Below are positions 44,527 through 54,069 of a stretch of DNA of 64,000 bases, piece by piece. The stretch spans positions 41,531 through 105,530 of the forward strand of contig CAKPFO010000001.1 of the NCBI GenBank assembly GCA_934153805.1, given 5' to 3'. This DNA is from an uncultured Clostridia bacterium (GTDB taxonomy: Bacteria; Bacillota; Clostridia; TANB77; CAG-508). The position numbers and the translations under genes were made by a program. The notes beneath the pieces were generated by a model, which saw only the letters and a program-made list of their open reading frames with translations, had not been told where the DNA came from and ran no database searches. Position 1 is the first letter of the stretch. Each line of letters starts with the position of its first letter.

Positions 44527-45540
44527 CTATTTGCTTGCCTTTTCTGCATATGAATTGTTTATAACTTTATTAAATGGTGCTTTTTGTTTTAATTCACCTG
44601 CTTCTTCCATTACTGTTTGTAATAAGTTATATGATTCTTCTTTCATAACCGGTGTCTCTTTCCATGCATCTATGTCTTTGTAACTTTGTAAAACATTTGC
44701 TAATAGTTCTACATCTGTGTCAGGGAAAAAGTCTTTTATTGCTTCTGCAACTTCTTTCATTGTATGTGTTTTTACCCATTGTTGACCTTTGTATATTGCA
44801 TTTGTAAATTTTTGAATTATATCACTATTATTTGATATATAGCTCTTTTTAGCAAAATATGCTGTGTATGGTATTTCTCCTGATGCCTCGCCTACAGATG
44901 CTACAATATATCCCTTTCCCGCATTTTGTGTCATTGTTGCTGTTGGTTCAAATAATGTTACATAGTCTGCTGTTCCTCCTGAGAATGCTCCTGCCATCAA
45001 GTCAAACTTTATGCTATCGTCTAATACTAAATCTGTTTGTGGGTTTAATCCATTTTTCTTTAGTACATATTCAAATGTCATGTATGGAACTCCACCTTTT
45101 CTTCCTGGTATAATTGTTTTACCTTTTAAATCTTGCCAAGAAAAATTATCTGTTTTTTCTCTAGCAACTAAAAACGAGCCATCTTTTTGTGTTAATTGAG
45201 CAAATACCTCACAGTAGTCTTCTTTCCCCTCGTTATATACGTATATGCTTGCTTCTGGTCCTGCAAAACCTATGTCACTTTGCCCTGCTAATACTGCTGT
45301 CATAACTTTATCTGCTCCTTGACCTGTTGTAATTTCTATTTCTAGTCCTTCTTCTTCCATAAATCCTTTAGCTATGGCAACATATTGTGGAGCATAAAAT
45401 ACGCTACGCGTTACTTCATTTAATCGTATCTTTTTAAGTGCCACTTCTTGTGAATTGTCTTTTGTAGCCAAATAATAAATAAGTCCAACTGATACTAATA
45501 TAAGTATAATTACAATTGCAATGATAAAATATTTTTTCAT
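44527..45540 (-). CDS. ABC transporter substrate-binding protein (NMT1/ThiY-like)
   Basis: 337 residues from ATG 45540, 11 bases after AAAGGA. The N-terminus has one hydrophobic segment (about 5-27) and no lipobox Cys, so it is anchored by an uncleaved signal. The NMT1/THI5-like fold is seen in SVFYAPQYVAIAKGFMEEEG, TGQGADKVMTAVLAGQSDIG, FAGPEASIYV, LKGKTIIPGRKGGVPYMTFEYVL and PYTAYFAKKSYI. Such proteins bind pyrimidine precursors, sulfonates or nitrate-like ligands; the ligand is not readable. The matching permease and ATPase lie at 47634-49170 beyond an M29 peptidase gene on the other strand. Confidence 0.9.
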   Translation of the reverse strand: MKKYFIIAIVIILILVSVGLIYYLATKDNSQEVALKKIRLNEVTRSVFYAPQYVAIAKGFMEEEGLEIEITTGQGADKVMTAVLAGQSDIGFAGPEASIYVYNEGKEDYCEVFAQLTQKDGSFLVAREKTDNFSWQDLKGKTIIPGRKGGVPYMTFEYVLKKNGLNPQTDLVLDDSIKFDLMAGAFSGGTADYVTLFEPTATMTQNAGKGYIVASVGEASGEIPYTAYFAKKSYISNNSDIIQKFTNAIYKGQQWVKTHTMKEVAEAIKDFFPDTDVELLANVLQSYKDIDAWKETPVMKEESYNLLQTVMEEAGELKQKAPFNKVINNSYAEKASK

Positions 45541-45728
45541 TATTATCACATTCCTTTCTTTTTTCTAAATGTATAAACATTATGTTATATTGTATTCGTT
45601 TTTCTTTCTAAATGTGTCTATTATTTTTTATGTAACTCATTTCTTAAAATCGTTGATATCTATGTAATTCTGTGGTATAATTTTTTTGTTTTAAATCAAA
45701 TGAAAAAAATATATAGGAGGAAAAGTAT

Positions 45729-47570
45729 ATGATGATTACTAACTTTATTAAGGAAGTAAAAAAATTTTATGAGGAGGTATACCACACAAGTTTAGAGTCA
45801 CTTACTTTAGAACAATTAGAAGGTTTTCAAAAGAAAATGCAGGAATTTTATTCAAGCGATATTCTTACTAAAAACGCTTCTGAAGAAGAAAGAATTTGCA
45901 ATATGTTATCTTATGATATATTGAATTTTTATCCTAGCTTCTGTCAAAAAAATGATGAATCTTGCAAAAGAAACTTGTTGTTTTTAGATTCTGTTTTACA
46001 GGCTCTTTCTGAAAACTCATCAGATTCTTTAAAGAAAGTCATATTAAAGTTTTATAGTGATGTAGCTTGGGTAACAAGTAAAACTATTCAAAGTCGAATT
46101 TTAGTTAACAATTGCATTCGAAGAATTATCTTTGAATCTAACTTAAACACTTACAACTATTTATACTCTTATGGATATAACATTACTAAAAACCACATGC
46201 AAATAGTTGACTATTTTAACAAGTTAGATGATTCAAAAATTACCGAAATTGCTGAATGTACAATCAACTCTTTTATAAGAGGTCTTAACAAAATGAGTAA
46301 AGGTGGTGTGAACATAAGTAATAAGAACTATCTTTGTCTATTCTTTCCTATAGGTTTTGAAAAAGTTGTTAAGAAAATTTGTACTCTTTTAGATGGTAAA
46401 TTTAGTGTAGTTCTTGAGCTAATGGATGATTCTGATTTTGATAAGCAATTATCTTACAACCTTAGATATGACTATAATTTTTACCTTACAGATGAATATG
46501 TAAAAAATTATCTTGCTTGTTTTGAAAAGCAGATAAAAAAGCATTCTGAGGTTCTTTCTAAATGTGCAGGATCCATCTACATTGAGAGTTTTGGTGAGGA
46601 TCGTTTTATTCCTAAAAATGGTTTAGAAGTGTTTTTAAAAGATGCTAATCTAGCTAAATTAAATAGCTCTTTTTCTTCAAAATATTCTGTTCTTTATACG
46701 AAAGAAATACTAAAGGGCACTTCTTTTACTATCATTTCATATCCTTGCCCTGAAATTGGTAAAGATTTTGAAAAAATTTTTGATGATACTATTGCCATCA
46801 ATTCTCTTGATAATGATAAGTATGAGAAAATTCAGCAAAATATTATTGATGTGCTTGATTCTTCAGATTCAGTCCATGTAACTGGAAAAGGTACTAACAA
46901 AACAGATTTAACTGTTTGCCTTGCCAAGTTGAATGACCCTACTAAAGAGTCAAAATTTGAGAATTGTACTGCTGATGTAAATGTTCCTGTTGGCGAAGTG
47001 TTTACTAGCCCTGTGCTAAATGGAACTACAGGAACTCTTCATGTATCTGAAATTTACCTTAATGGCTGGAAATTTGTAGACCTAATGCTTAAAATAGAGG
47101 ACGGATTTATAAAAGAATATAGTTGTAACAACTACTCTACCAAAAAGGAAAATGATGAATACATAAATGAGCATTTACTTTTTGACCACCCTACTTTACC
47201 TATGGGTGAATTTGCAATTGGTACTAATACTCTTGCATATGTAATGGGAAACAAGTATAAAATAAATGACAAACTTGATATTCTTATTGCAGAAAAAACT
47301 GGTCCACATTTTGCATTTGGAGACACTTGCTATTCTGGAGAAGAGGACACCAAGGTATTTAATCCTGATGGAAAGGAAGTTATCGCTAAAGATAATGAAA
47401 TTTCTATTAAAAGGGATGAGAATTCTTACTTTGGCTGCCACACTGATATTACAATTCCGTACTATGAATTAGGTGATATTGTGTCAATCGGTAAAGAAGA
47501 CATTCCTATTATTCAAAATGGCAAGTTTGTTCTTAATGGAACAGAAGAACTAAATGTAGAAGGTATGTAA
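45729..47570 (+). CDS. M29-family aminopeptidase with an N-terminal extension
   Basis: 613 residues, about 200 more than typical AmpS/AmpT enzymes (about 410). The C-terminal 400 residues carry the dinuclear metal site: NVPVGEVFTSP (Glu), YLNGWKF, EFAIGTN (Glu), KTGPHFAFGDT (His), and CHTDITI (His, Asp). The N-terminal 185 residues are helical and Lys/Glu/Ser-rich, with no recognised domain. AGGAGG precedes ATG 45729 and ATG 45732. Transcribed against its neighbours, it interrupts the ABC transporter genes. It has its own terminator. Confidence 0.9.
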   Translation: MMITNFIKEVKKFYEEVYHTSLESLTLEQLEGFQKKMQEFYSSDILTKNASEEERICNMLSYDILNFYPSFCQKNDESCKRNLLFLDSVLQALSENSSDSLKKVILKFYSDVAWVTSKTIQSRILVNNCIRRIIFESNLNTYNYLYSYGYNITKNHMQIVDYFNKLDDSKITEIAECTINSFIRGLNKMSKGGVNISNKNYLCLFFPIGFEKVVKKICTLLDGKFSVVLELMDDSDFDKQLSYNLRYDYNFYLTDEYVKNYLACFEKQIKKHSEVLSKCAGSIYIESFGEDRFIPKNGLEVFLKDANLAKLNSSFSSKYSVLYTKEILKGTSFTIISYPCPEIGKDFEKIFDDTIAINSLDNDKYEKIQQNIIDVLDSSDSVHVTGKGTNKTDLTVCLAKLNDPTKESKFENCTADVNVPVGEVFTSPVLNGTTGTLHVSEIYLNGWKFVDLMLKIEDGFIKEYSCNNYSTKKENDEYINEHLLFDHPTLPMGEFAIGTNTLAYVMGNKYKINDKLDILIAEKTGPHFAFGDTCYSGEEDTKVFNPDGKEVIAKDNEISIKRDENSYFGCHTDITIPYYELGDIVSIGKEDIPIIQNGKFVLNGTEELNVEGM

Positions 47571-47575
47571 TCCAA

Positions 47576-47608
47576 AAAAAGGAGATTTCAAAATGAAATC
47601 TCCTTTTT
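47576..47608 (+). terminator. Intrinsic terminator of the M29 peptidase gene (bidirectional)
   Basis: AAAAAGGAGATTTCA-AAA-TGAAATCTCCTTTTT; perfect 15-base stem, T-run on both strands. It also serves the convergent permease gene ending at 47634. Confidence 0.85.
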
Positions 47609-47633
47609 AAATTTAACGGACATTTTTATCCTT

Positions 47634-48434
47634 TTATTTTTTTACAAATATTTTTTCTAATAACAAGACTGAACCATACATTGCTGCTGCAACTATTGCA
47701 AGTATTATAACTCCAGTCATTACTAAATCAAGCTGAAATACTTGACCTCCATAAACTATTAAATATCCTAATCCTGCTTTAGAAACTAAAAACTCACCTG
47801 TTATTACACCTACTAAAGATAAGCCTATATTTACTTTTAAAGAATTAAAAAAAGTATGTTTATTAGCTGGTATTACTACTTTTGTTAATACTTGCATTTT
47901 ATTTGCTTTAAAAGTCTGTGCCATCTTTATTAGTTCTTTGTCTGTGTTTAAAAAGCCATTTAATATTTCTAGTATTGTTACTATTAATGATATTGCAAGA
48001 GCCATAACTATTATTGCTGGCATTCCTGCTCCTACCCATATAATAATTACTGGTCCTAATGCTACTTTTGGCAGACTGTTTAATACTACTAAAAATGGTT
48101 CTGAAACTTTAGCGAAAAATTTTGACCACCATAAAAGTATTGCTATTATTGCTCCTAAAAATGTTCCTAGTAAAAATCCTATCATTGTTTCTATAACGGT
48201 TACCCTTATATGTTCTAACAGATTATTTGACGATAAGTTTAAAAACGTTTTTAGTATACGGGATGGCTTGCTCATTATAAAGCTATCTATTATTCCTTTA
48301 TTGGCCAGCACTTCCCATAGCACTATAAAACCTATTACTATACTGAGTTGAATTATTAAAATCGATATTTTTTCTATTCTTTTCTTTCTTAAGTATTTTT
48401 TTCTGTCTTCAGATATATTCTTTTTCTTATTCAT
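47634..48434 (-). CDS. ABC transporter permease (SsuC/ThiX-like)
   Basis: 266 residues from ATG 48434, which overlaps the ATPase stop (ATGAATAA), so translation is coupled. Six membrane spans can be counted. The EAA loop is visible in NGFLNTDKELIKMAQTFKAN, near the middle, and LPKVALGPVIIIWVGAG is typical of the SsuC/TauC/ThiX permeases. With the ATPase and the binding protein at 44527 it would form an uptake system for a small organic molecule. Confidence 0.93.
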   Translation of the reverse strand: MNKKKNISEDRKKYLRKKRIEKISILIIQLSIVIGFIVLWEVLANKGIIDSFIMSKPSRILKTFLNLSSNNLLEHIRVTVIETMIGFLLGTFLGAIIAILLWWSKFFAKVSEPFLVVLNSLPKVALGPVIIIWVGAGMPAIIVMALAISLIVTILEILNGFLNTDKELIKMAQTFKANKMQVLTKVVIPANKHTFFNSLKVNIGLSLVGVITGEFLVSKAGLGYLIVYGGQVFQLDLVMTGVIILAIVAAAMYGSVLLLEKIFVKK

Positions 48435-49170
48435 GTACATCAAGTCCTTTCCATAAGCAATCATAATACTTACTAAATTTTGGACTTTCTCTACAGTTTA
48501 ATGGAGTTCTGTTTTCCATTTCAAAATCTATTTTATGAATTTCTTTAACAATAGCTGGTCTATTACTTAAAACGATAACTCTGTCTGACATACTTATTGC
48601 TTCTGATATATCATGTGTTACAATTAATGCTGTTATATGTTCATTTTTTAAAATATCATAAATATCTTTTGTTACCATTATTCTAGTTTGATAATCTAAC
48701 GCAGAAAAAGCCTCATCTAGTAGTAAAATTTTAGGTTTAATTGCAAGTGTTCTTATTAATGCGGCTCTTTGCCTCATTCCTCCTGACAGTTGATTTGGAT
48801 ATTTATCTTTAAATTCATATAGATTGTATTTTTTTAATAGATTATCCACATATTTTACATTGTCTGTGGTTTTCACTTTTCTTATATCTAATCCAAATAG
48901 AACATTTTTATATATGGTTAACCATTCAAGTAAGCTATCCTTTTGCAACATGTAGCCAATTTCTCCGTCTATTTGTATTTCTCCCGAGTTTTTTTCCTCT
49001 AGCCCTGCTATAATTGATAGTATTGTTGACTTACCACATCCACTTGGTCCTATAATGCTTACAAATTCACCTTCTTCAATGGTAAAACTAATGTCCTTTA
49101 GTGCTTCTATTTCTCCATTTTCAGCTTGATATTTTTTAGATATATTTTTAACTTTTAAAACTTCTTTCAT
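48427..49170 (-). CDS. ABC transporter ATP-binding protein (SsuB/ThiZ-like)
   Basis: 247 residues from ATG 49170. Walker A GPSGCGKSTI, Q-loop YMLQKDSLLEWLT, signature LSGGMRQR, Walker B ILLLDEAFSALD and the switch His in VTHDISEA are all intact, so the protein should be active. It lies immediately before the permease with an 8-base overlap. I prefer ATG 49170 to ATG 49182 because the latter touches its AAAGGA site. Confidence 0.95.
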   Translation of the reverse strand: MKEVLKVKNISKKYQAENGEIEALKDISFTIEEGEFVSIIGPSGCGKSTILSIIAGLEEKNSGEIQIDGEIGYMLQKDSLLEWLTIYKNVLFGLDIRKVKTTDNVKYVDNLLKKYNLYEFKDKYPNQLSGGMRQRAALIRTLAIKPKILLLDEAFSALDYQTRIMVTKDIYDILKNEHITALIVTHDISEAISMSDRVIVLSNRPAIVKEIHKIDFEMENRTPLNCRESPKFSKYYDCLWKGLDVHE

Positions 49171-49335
49171 GTTTATTACCATTCCTTTCTCAAGGCATTT
49201 TGCCTACTTTTAGTGTCTTTTATTTCTATATTATATTTTATGGTAACCTTATAAGTTTTGTGCAAGCTTTTTTTATATAAACTTTTATAAACATTTTTTC
49301 TTCTGCTCGTCATATACATTATAAAGGTGATTTTT

Positions 49336-50829
49336 TTGAGTAAAATTAAAGTTTTTCTATTTAACGGCCTTTTACTTACTTTAACTTCTCTTTTTCTTAA
49401 AAGTATTGGCATGTTTTTTGGTATATATATTTCTAATAAAATTGGAACTGAAGCTGTAGGTGTGTATGGTCTTGTTATGTCTGTATACATGCTGTTTATT
49501 ACTCTTGCCAGTTCTGGGACTAACCTTGCTGCTTCTAGACTTGTTTCTGAGCAAATGGCTTATAATAGCAATAGTGGGATAAAACTCGCAATAAAAAAAT
49601 GTATCACTTATAGCCTAATAATGGGTCTTTTGTCATTTTTGCTTTTGTTTACTTTCTCTTCTTTTATTTCTACTTATTGGTTACATGGAAAAATAAGTAG
49701 CATGCCTTTAAAAATTATTGCTATTAGTTTGCCTTTTTTATCTGTAAGTAGCAGTATTAATGGTTACTTTTCTGCGATTGGGAATATAAAAAAGACTGCA
49801 TGTGCACAAGTTTTTGAACAACTATTTAAAATTGTTCTTATTACATTTTTTATGAGTCTTTTTATGCCATCTGGCATTGAATATGCATGTATTTGCCTTG
49901 TTTTAGGTAGTTGTATATCAGAGATTGCCTCTTTTTTACTGCTTTATTTTTTTTATAAAAAAGATATTAAATTAAGACATTCTTCAGATTATAATGGTGA
50001 AAATTTTACTAAACAAATTTTAAAAATAACTATGCCTATTGCCTTTACATCATATATTCGCTCTGGTTTATCTACATTAAAACAAATTCTAATTCCTGTT
50101 CGTCTAGAAAAATCTGGCATATCATGTGAGAAAGCTTTATCTCAATATGGAATAGTAAATGGCATGGCAATGCCTTTAATAATGTTTCCATGTTTGTTTA
50201 TTTCTTCTTTTAGTATGCTTCTTATACCAGAATTTTCTTATTTAAATGCTAAAAGGAGTTTTAATAAAATTAATTACGCTATTAATAGAATTTTTAAATT
50301 TTGTTTTATTTTTTCATTTTTAATTATGGGAATTTTTTGGTGTTTTTCAGGGGAACTTTCTACTTACATTTATAGAGAGCAAAATGTTTCTATATTTATA
50401 AAAGTTTTGTCCCCTTTAATTGTTCTTATGTACATTGACAACATTGTAGATAGCATTTTAAAAGGCTTAGATAAGCAAGTTTCAGTTATGGGAATTAATA
50501 TTTTAGATTTATTAACTAGTATTACTTTTATTTATTTTTTGCTTCCTATTAATGGTATAAAAGGATATATTATTGTTCTTTTTATTAGTGAAATATTAAA
50601 TGGTCTAGTTAGTTTGCTGTTACTTTTAAGTCAAACACATTTAAAATTTGATTTTATTAATTGGCTGTTAAAACCTTCTTTAGCAATTTTTTTTGTTAAT
50701 TTTGCATTTATAAATTATAGTTGTAACTCAATATCAGAACTAGTTTTTCAAATTTTACTTTTTTGTGTTTGTTACTTTATTGTAATTGTTTTACTCAAAG
50801 GTCTTGTAAAGGAAGACTTTAAAATGTGA
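49336..50829 (+). CDS. SpoVB/MurJ-like flippase (MOP superfamily)
   Basis: 497 residues and about 14 membrane spans. The start is a TTG at 49336, five bases after AAAGGTGA. Motifs shared with SpoVB/polysaccharide-export flippases include GIYISNKIGTEAVGVYGLVMSVYMLF, SGTNLAASRLVSEQMA, a GYFSAIGN loop and LKQILIPVRLEKSG. SpoVB-type proteins flip undecaprenyl-linked wall precursors during cortex synthesis. It might also act in vegetative wall or polysaccharide export. It is divergent from the ABC transporter genes. Confidence 0.87.
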   Translation: MSKIKVFLFNGLLLTLTSLFLKSIGMFFGIYISNKIGTEAVGVYGLVMSVYMLFITLASSGTNLAASRLVSEQMAYNSNSGIKLAIKKCITYSLIMGLLSFLLLFTFSSFISTYWLHGKISSMPLKIIAISLPFLSVSSSINGYFSAIGNIKKTACAQVFEQLFKIVLITFFMSLFMPSGIEYACICLVLGSCISEIASFLLLYFFYKKDIKLRHSSDYNGENFTKQILKITMPIAFTSYIRSGLSTLKQILIPVRLEKSGISCEKALSQYGIVNGMAMPLIMFPCLFISSFSMLLIPEFSYLNAKRSFNKINYAINRIFKFCFIFSFLIMGIFWCFSGELSTYIYREQNVSIFIKVLSPLIVLMYIDNIVDSILKGLDKQVSVMGINILDLLTSITFIYFLLPINGIKGYIIVLFISEILNGLVSLLLLLSQTHLKFDFINWLLKPSLAIFFVNFAFINYSCNSISELVFQILLFCVCYFIVIVLLKGLVKEDFKM

Positions 50830-51248
50830 AATTGTCTCACAATGTTTAGATTTTAAAATTGGTAAACTATAAATTTTCCTCAAAACATAGCTATTAATTT
50901 CAGGGAAATTTAGTCATATTACAAAAATATTACACAAATGCAAAAAATATTATAAACTTATTTTAGGTGATAAAAATGGATATAAAAGAAAGTTTTGCAT
51001 TACAATTATAAAAAAATATATAGAAACTCATAATGTAAAAAGAAAAACAATAATAGCTAAACATGAGAAAATGCTTATTATATGAAGACTTTCTTGTTGA
51101 TGTATTAGCATATTATTGTAATTCTTTATAATGTTCTTTTATAAAATTTCTATATTCAACATATGATTAAATTTCCATGACATATATTAATATTAAGCAT
51201 TTGTTATATTTTTGTTATAAAAATATTGTATGTTTAAAATAAAATATA
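50830..51248. other. 419-base gap without a recognised gene
   Basis: A+T-rich. A short open stretch of about 60 codons (frame ending near 51085, containing the residues LILGDKNGYKRKF) lacks a start with a ribosome site and is not annotated. No terminator for the flippase or the ABC transporter is evident. Confidence 0.4.
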
Positions 51249-52847
51249 TTATACTTTTAATACTTCTTTCATCATGTGATTTTCAAATACATAATGTTTA
51301 TTGCATAATTCTTTTAGTCTTGGTCTATGCGTTACGATTACATATGTTTTATCTTTCAAATATTTTTCTATCATATTTGTTATTTTTTCTTCCGATAAAG
51401 TATCTAAATTAGATGTTGGTTCATCAAAGAAATATAAATCCTTATTAATTAAAATTCCTCTAATTAAATTTAATCTTTGTTTCTGTCCAGCTGATAATTT
51501 TATACCCCTTTCTCCTACCATAGTATCAAGACCTTGTGGTAATTCATTATACCATCCTATTAATCCAGCCTCTTTTATTAATTCTAATATTCTTTCATCA
51601 GATATATTTTTTCCTAGACACAAATTGTCTCTTATGCTTAAATCAAATAAATCAACCTCTTGTGATACAAAAACTAAATCTAATCTAGTATCTTTCATCT
51701 CTTTATTATTTATAGATAATTTTCCATTAGCTAAAGGATATAATCCAGCAAGTATATTCATTATTGTTGTCTTTCCCTGCCCAGACTCTCCCATTATACT
51801 TATTTTTTCTTCTCTTTTTAATATAAATTCTGGAATTTTTATTTTTGCAGAATCTTTTGTATATGAAAATATGACATTTTGTAATTTTATCTCTTTAAAG
51901 TCTTTTACTATATTTATTTTTTTACTGTCTTTAAAGTATTCATCTAATTGTTTTTTAGATGTCTTAAATCTTTCACTTATATCAATCAATTTAACTAAAC
52001 TATTTAGATTTGAATATAATTTACCTAATGCAGTTATAAAGAATAGTATATATGGAAGTGCATCTTCCCCATTTGATGTCATCATAATAGCAACTATCAA
52101 AATTACTAAATATAACAAATCCATTAGTCCAGTAAATACCCCATTTGCAGATGATCTCTTTCTTTCATTTAATTTTGTTGCTTTTAAATATTCATTCGAA
52201 TTTTCTGTAATTTTATCTTCGCAAAAATCTCCAATATTTAATTTTCTTACAGCTATAATATTTTGAATAAAATCTATAAATTTAGCGTTATATTTTGATG
52301 ATGCCTCGTTTGCACTTTTTTGATATTTTTGCATATTTCTAATCATTTTATATTTTGTAAATACTGCTAAAGCTGATATTGCAATGCATATTAAACCTGT
52401 CATAATTGACTCTTTACAAATCATAATGAATATTGATGTTCCACCTATTATCAATGGAATAACACTTATTTCAAATTGCCAAGTCATTTCAAAAAAGTAT
52501 CTTGAAACATTCGTTATTAGCTTATGTATATATCCTGTGTGTATATTTGAAATTTGTTCCATTGTCATTGATTGTAATTTTCTAAAATAATATTTTTCTA
52601 TTGCTGTTTGTGTTTTTGTTTCATTTATATTATCTATATAAGAAGCTATTTTGCCAGTAATTAATTTTATCAATTCAATTGACATTAAACATATTGTCAA
52701 AATTATCAATTTATTCAATAATAATGGACTTGTTCCAAAATATGATAGTGCAAATGATTCTCCGTAATCTGCAATTGAATATATAGTGTTTATAATAATT
52801 GACCATATAAATAGCTTTTTAGCTACCACTTTTAATAATTCTTTCAT
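51249..52847 (-). CDS. ABC transporter, fused membrane and ATPase domains
   Basis: 532 residues. The N-terminal 300 form a type IV ABC exporter membrane domain (six spans, starting VAKKLFIWSIIINTIYS), the C-terminal part is an ATPase with Walker A GESGQGKTT, VSQEVDLFDLSIRDN (Q-loop), signature LSAGQKQR, Walker B YFFDEPTSNLD, and HRP as the switch His. No peptidase C39 domain is present and no partner gene or precursor peptide is seen nearby. AGAGGAGAAAG precedes ATG 52847. It probably exports a lipid, drug or peptide as a homodimer. It has more AAT/ATT codons than its neighbours. Confidence 0.92.
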   Translation of the reverse strand: MKELLKVVAKKLFIWSIIINTIYSIADYGESFALSYFGTSPLLLNKLIILTICLMSIELIKLITGKIASYIDNINETKTQTAIEKYYFRKLQSMTMEQISNIHTGYIHKLITNVSRYFFEMTWQFEISVIPLIIGGTSIFIMICKESIMTGLICIAISALAVFTKYKMIRNMQKYQKSANEASSKYNAKFIDFIQNIIAVRKLNIGDFCEDKITENSNEYLKATKLNERKRSSANGVFTGLMDLLYLVILIVAIMMTSNGEDALPYILFFITALGKLYSNLNSLVKLIDISERFKTSKKQLDEYFKDSKKINIVKDFKEIKLQNVIFSYTKDSAKIKIPEFILKREEKISIMGESGQGKTTIMNILAGLYPLANGKLSINNKEMKDTRLDLVFVSQEVDLFDLSIRDNLCLGKNISDERILELIKEAGLIGWYNELPQGLDTMVGERGIKLSAGQKQRLNLIRGILINKDLYFFDEPTSNLDTLSEEKITNMIEKYLKDKTYVIVTHRPRLKELCNKHYVFENHMMKEVLKV

Positions 52848-53023
52848 TTATCTTTCTCCTCTTAAATTTTCCCTACCTCTATAAATTTTAGCATAACATA
52901 AAAAAAAATACAACAATTCAGACTTTATCTGCAAAGAAATCTGTTGACATTTTACATAATATTTGATATTATATTGCTGTTACTTTAAATAAGTTTTTTG
53001 AAAAAAGAAAAGGAGCTGATTAT

Positions 53024-53509
53024 ATGTTACAACATTGTGGTAAGGTTTTCTTTAGAGTTGCTACTATCGACCGGAAGAATGGTGTTCCTACAATATTCTT
53101 GGATGTTCTAGAAAGACGCACTGGCAATTTTATTGGCCAAATTCGTTTTAACCATGACTCTAATTATGCTAAGGAATATGATTTTATTCGAATGTCTTTT
53201 GATGTAATGCTTCCGTTTATGGCAGACCCTTCTACTAATACAAACTACTTGGAAGATATTATTGTCGGCGGTATTGTATGGCTTACAAAAGATAATCATC
53301 GCACATATCAGTTTACACCGAACGTGTATGTGGTAGTTCATTCTTATGATTCTGACACTGCTATTATGCAGCCAATCAACCAAAAGACTATTGAGATTTT
53401 GAAGAAGCTTGATTGCGAGTCGAGCGACGAAGTTACCTGGACCTTCAGTAGCAAGAAAAATCATAATTACTCTTATATTTTCGAAAGAATAAATGATTAT
53501 CACATCTAA
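53024..53509 (+). CDS. Unknown protein, 161 residues
   Basis: No family recognised. The protein has no signal peptide or membrane span and is rich in beta-strand and aromatic residues (GKVFFRVATIDRKNGVPTIFLDVLERRTG, shown here only as far as needed: GKVFFRVATIDR). AAAAGGAG precedes ATG 53024. The last 200 bases are visibly richer in G+C than neighbouring genes, and the gene ends in a perfect terminator. The two small minus-strand genes beyond it are also unknown, so this may be an accessory cluster. It stands after a divergent ABC transporter gene. Confidence 0.7.
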   Translation: MLQHCGKVFFRVATIDRKNGVPTIFLDVLERRTGNFIGQIRFNHDSNYAKEYDFIRMSFDVMLPFMADPSTNTNYLEDIIVGGIVWLTKDNHRTYQFTPNVYVVVHSYDSDTAIMQPINQKTIEILKKLDCESSDEVTWTFSSKKNHNYSYIFERINDYHI

Positions 53510-53513
53510 CGCT

Positions 53514-53548
53514 AAGCCCCAGAAATCTAATTAGATTTCTGGGGCTTT
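53514..53548. terminator. Strong bidirectional terminator between convergent genes
   Basis: Perfect palindrome AGCCCCAGAAATCTA and complement, flanked by an A/T-rich pair on both sides; five bases after the unknown gene at 53024 and five before the stop of the gene at 53553. Confidence 0.88.
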
Positions 53549-53552
53549 TGCA

Positions 53553-53969
53553 TTACTCTGTCATTATTGAGATTATGAGTCCTTTCATTAAATAGCGGTT
53601 TTCACTGCAGTAAGCCTGAACAAAGTTCATTGAAAATCTTGTTTCTTGGAAGTTTGGGCTGATACTTACTATTTTGTGTCCTTCCACACCATTTGCGGCA
53701 AAGAAGAAAATTAAAGCATATAGTTCGTCCTCATTTCTTATTTCTATGTTTTCTTTTAGCCTAATAGCCTCATGAACTATTTTAGAAATTACCTCCATTT
53801 GTTGCTGATGCATTGTTTCCCAAAATATCAATTGCTTTTCTTTTTCCTTTTTCTCGTCTTCACTTGTCTCGTCATTTTTTATTATTTTTCTTAGAGTCTT
53901 TACTTTTTGGATTGTAGCGTTATGAAGCCGTGACATGGTTGTAAATTGTTCATCTAAACTCTTTCTCAT
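53553..53969 (-). CDS. Unknown small protein, paralogue of the gene at 55122
   Basis: 138 residues with a helical, Lys/Glu-rich N-terminal half (coiled coil about 15-65) and a C-terminal half with DELYALIFFFAANG, HKIVSISPN and FVQAYCSENRYLMK. The same pattern (LVALAIFFAEEG, YKIVNLN, FYKAYCIGSW) appears in the protein at 55122, so the two share a fold. No known family comes to mind. AGGAGG precedes ATG 53969. The pair flanks a cysteine synthase-like gene. Confidence 0.7.
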   Translation of the reverse strand: MRKSLDEQFTTMSRLHNATIQKVKTLRKIIKNDETSEDEKKEKEKQLIFWETMHQQQMEVISKIVHEAIRLKENIEIRNEDELYALIFFFAANGVEGHKIVSISPNFQETRFSMNFVQAYCSENRYLMKGLIISIMTE

Positions 53970-54069
53970 ATTTTTTCCTCCTGTCTATTTTCTTAAAAGT
54001 TACTTTTTTTATAATATCATATTTATGCATTCAAAGCAATATTTTTTGCCTTAATTATATACCTTTTTT

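Noticed and set aside
44442..49336. A thiamine-pyrophosphate riboswitch controlling the ThiXYZ-like genes
   Set aside because: No conserved TPP-riboswitch core (CUGAGA and related pairing) could be found upstream of either part.
50880..51085. Open stretch of about 60 codons in the gap after the flippase gene
   Set aside because: No start codon with a ribosome site, no conserved motif; probably chance in A+T-rich DNA.
51301..52266. Plus-strand open frame of 321 codons antisense to the ABC transporter
   Set aside because: Long only because the minus-strand gene avoids certain codons; no ribosome site and no recognisable protein features, while the minus strand has complete ABC motifs.
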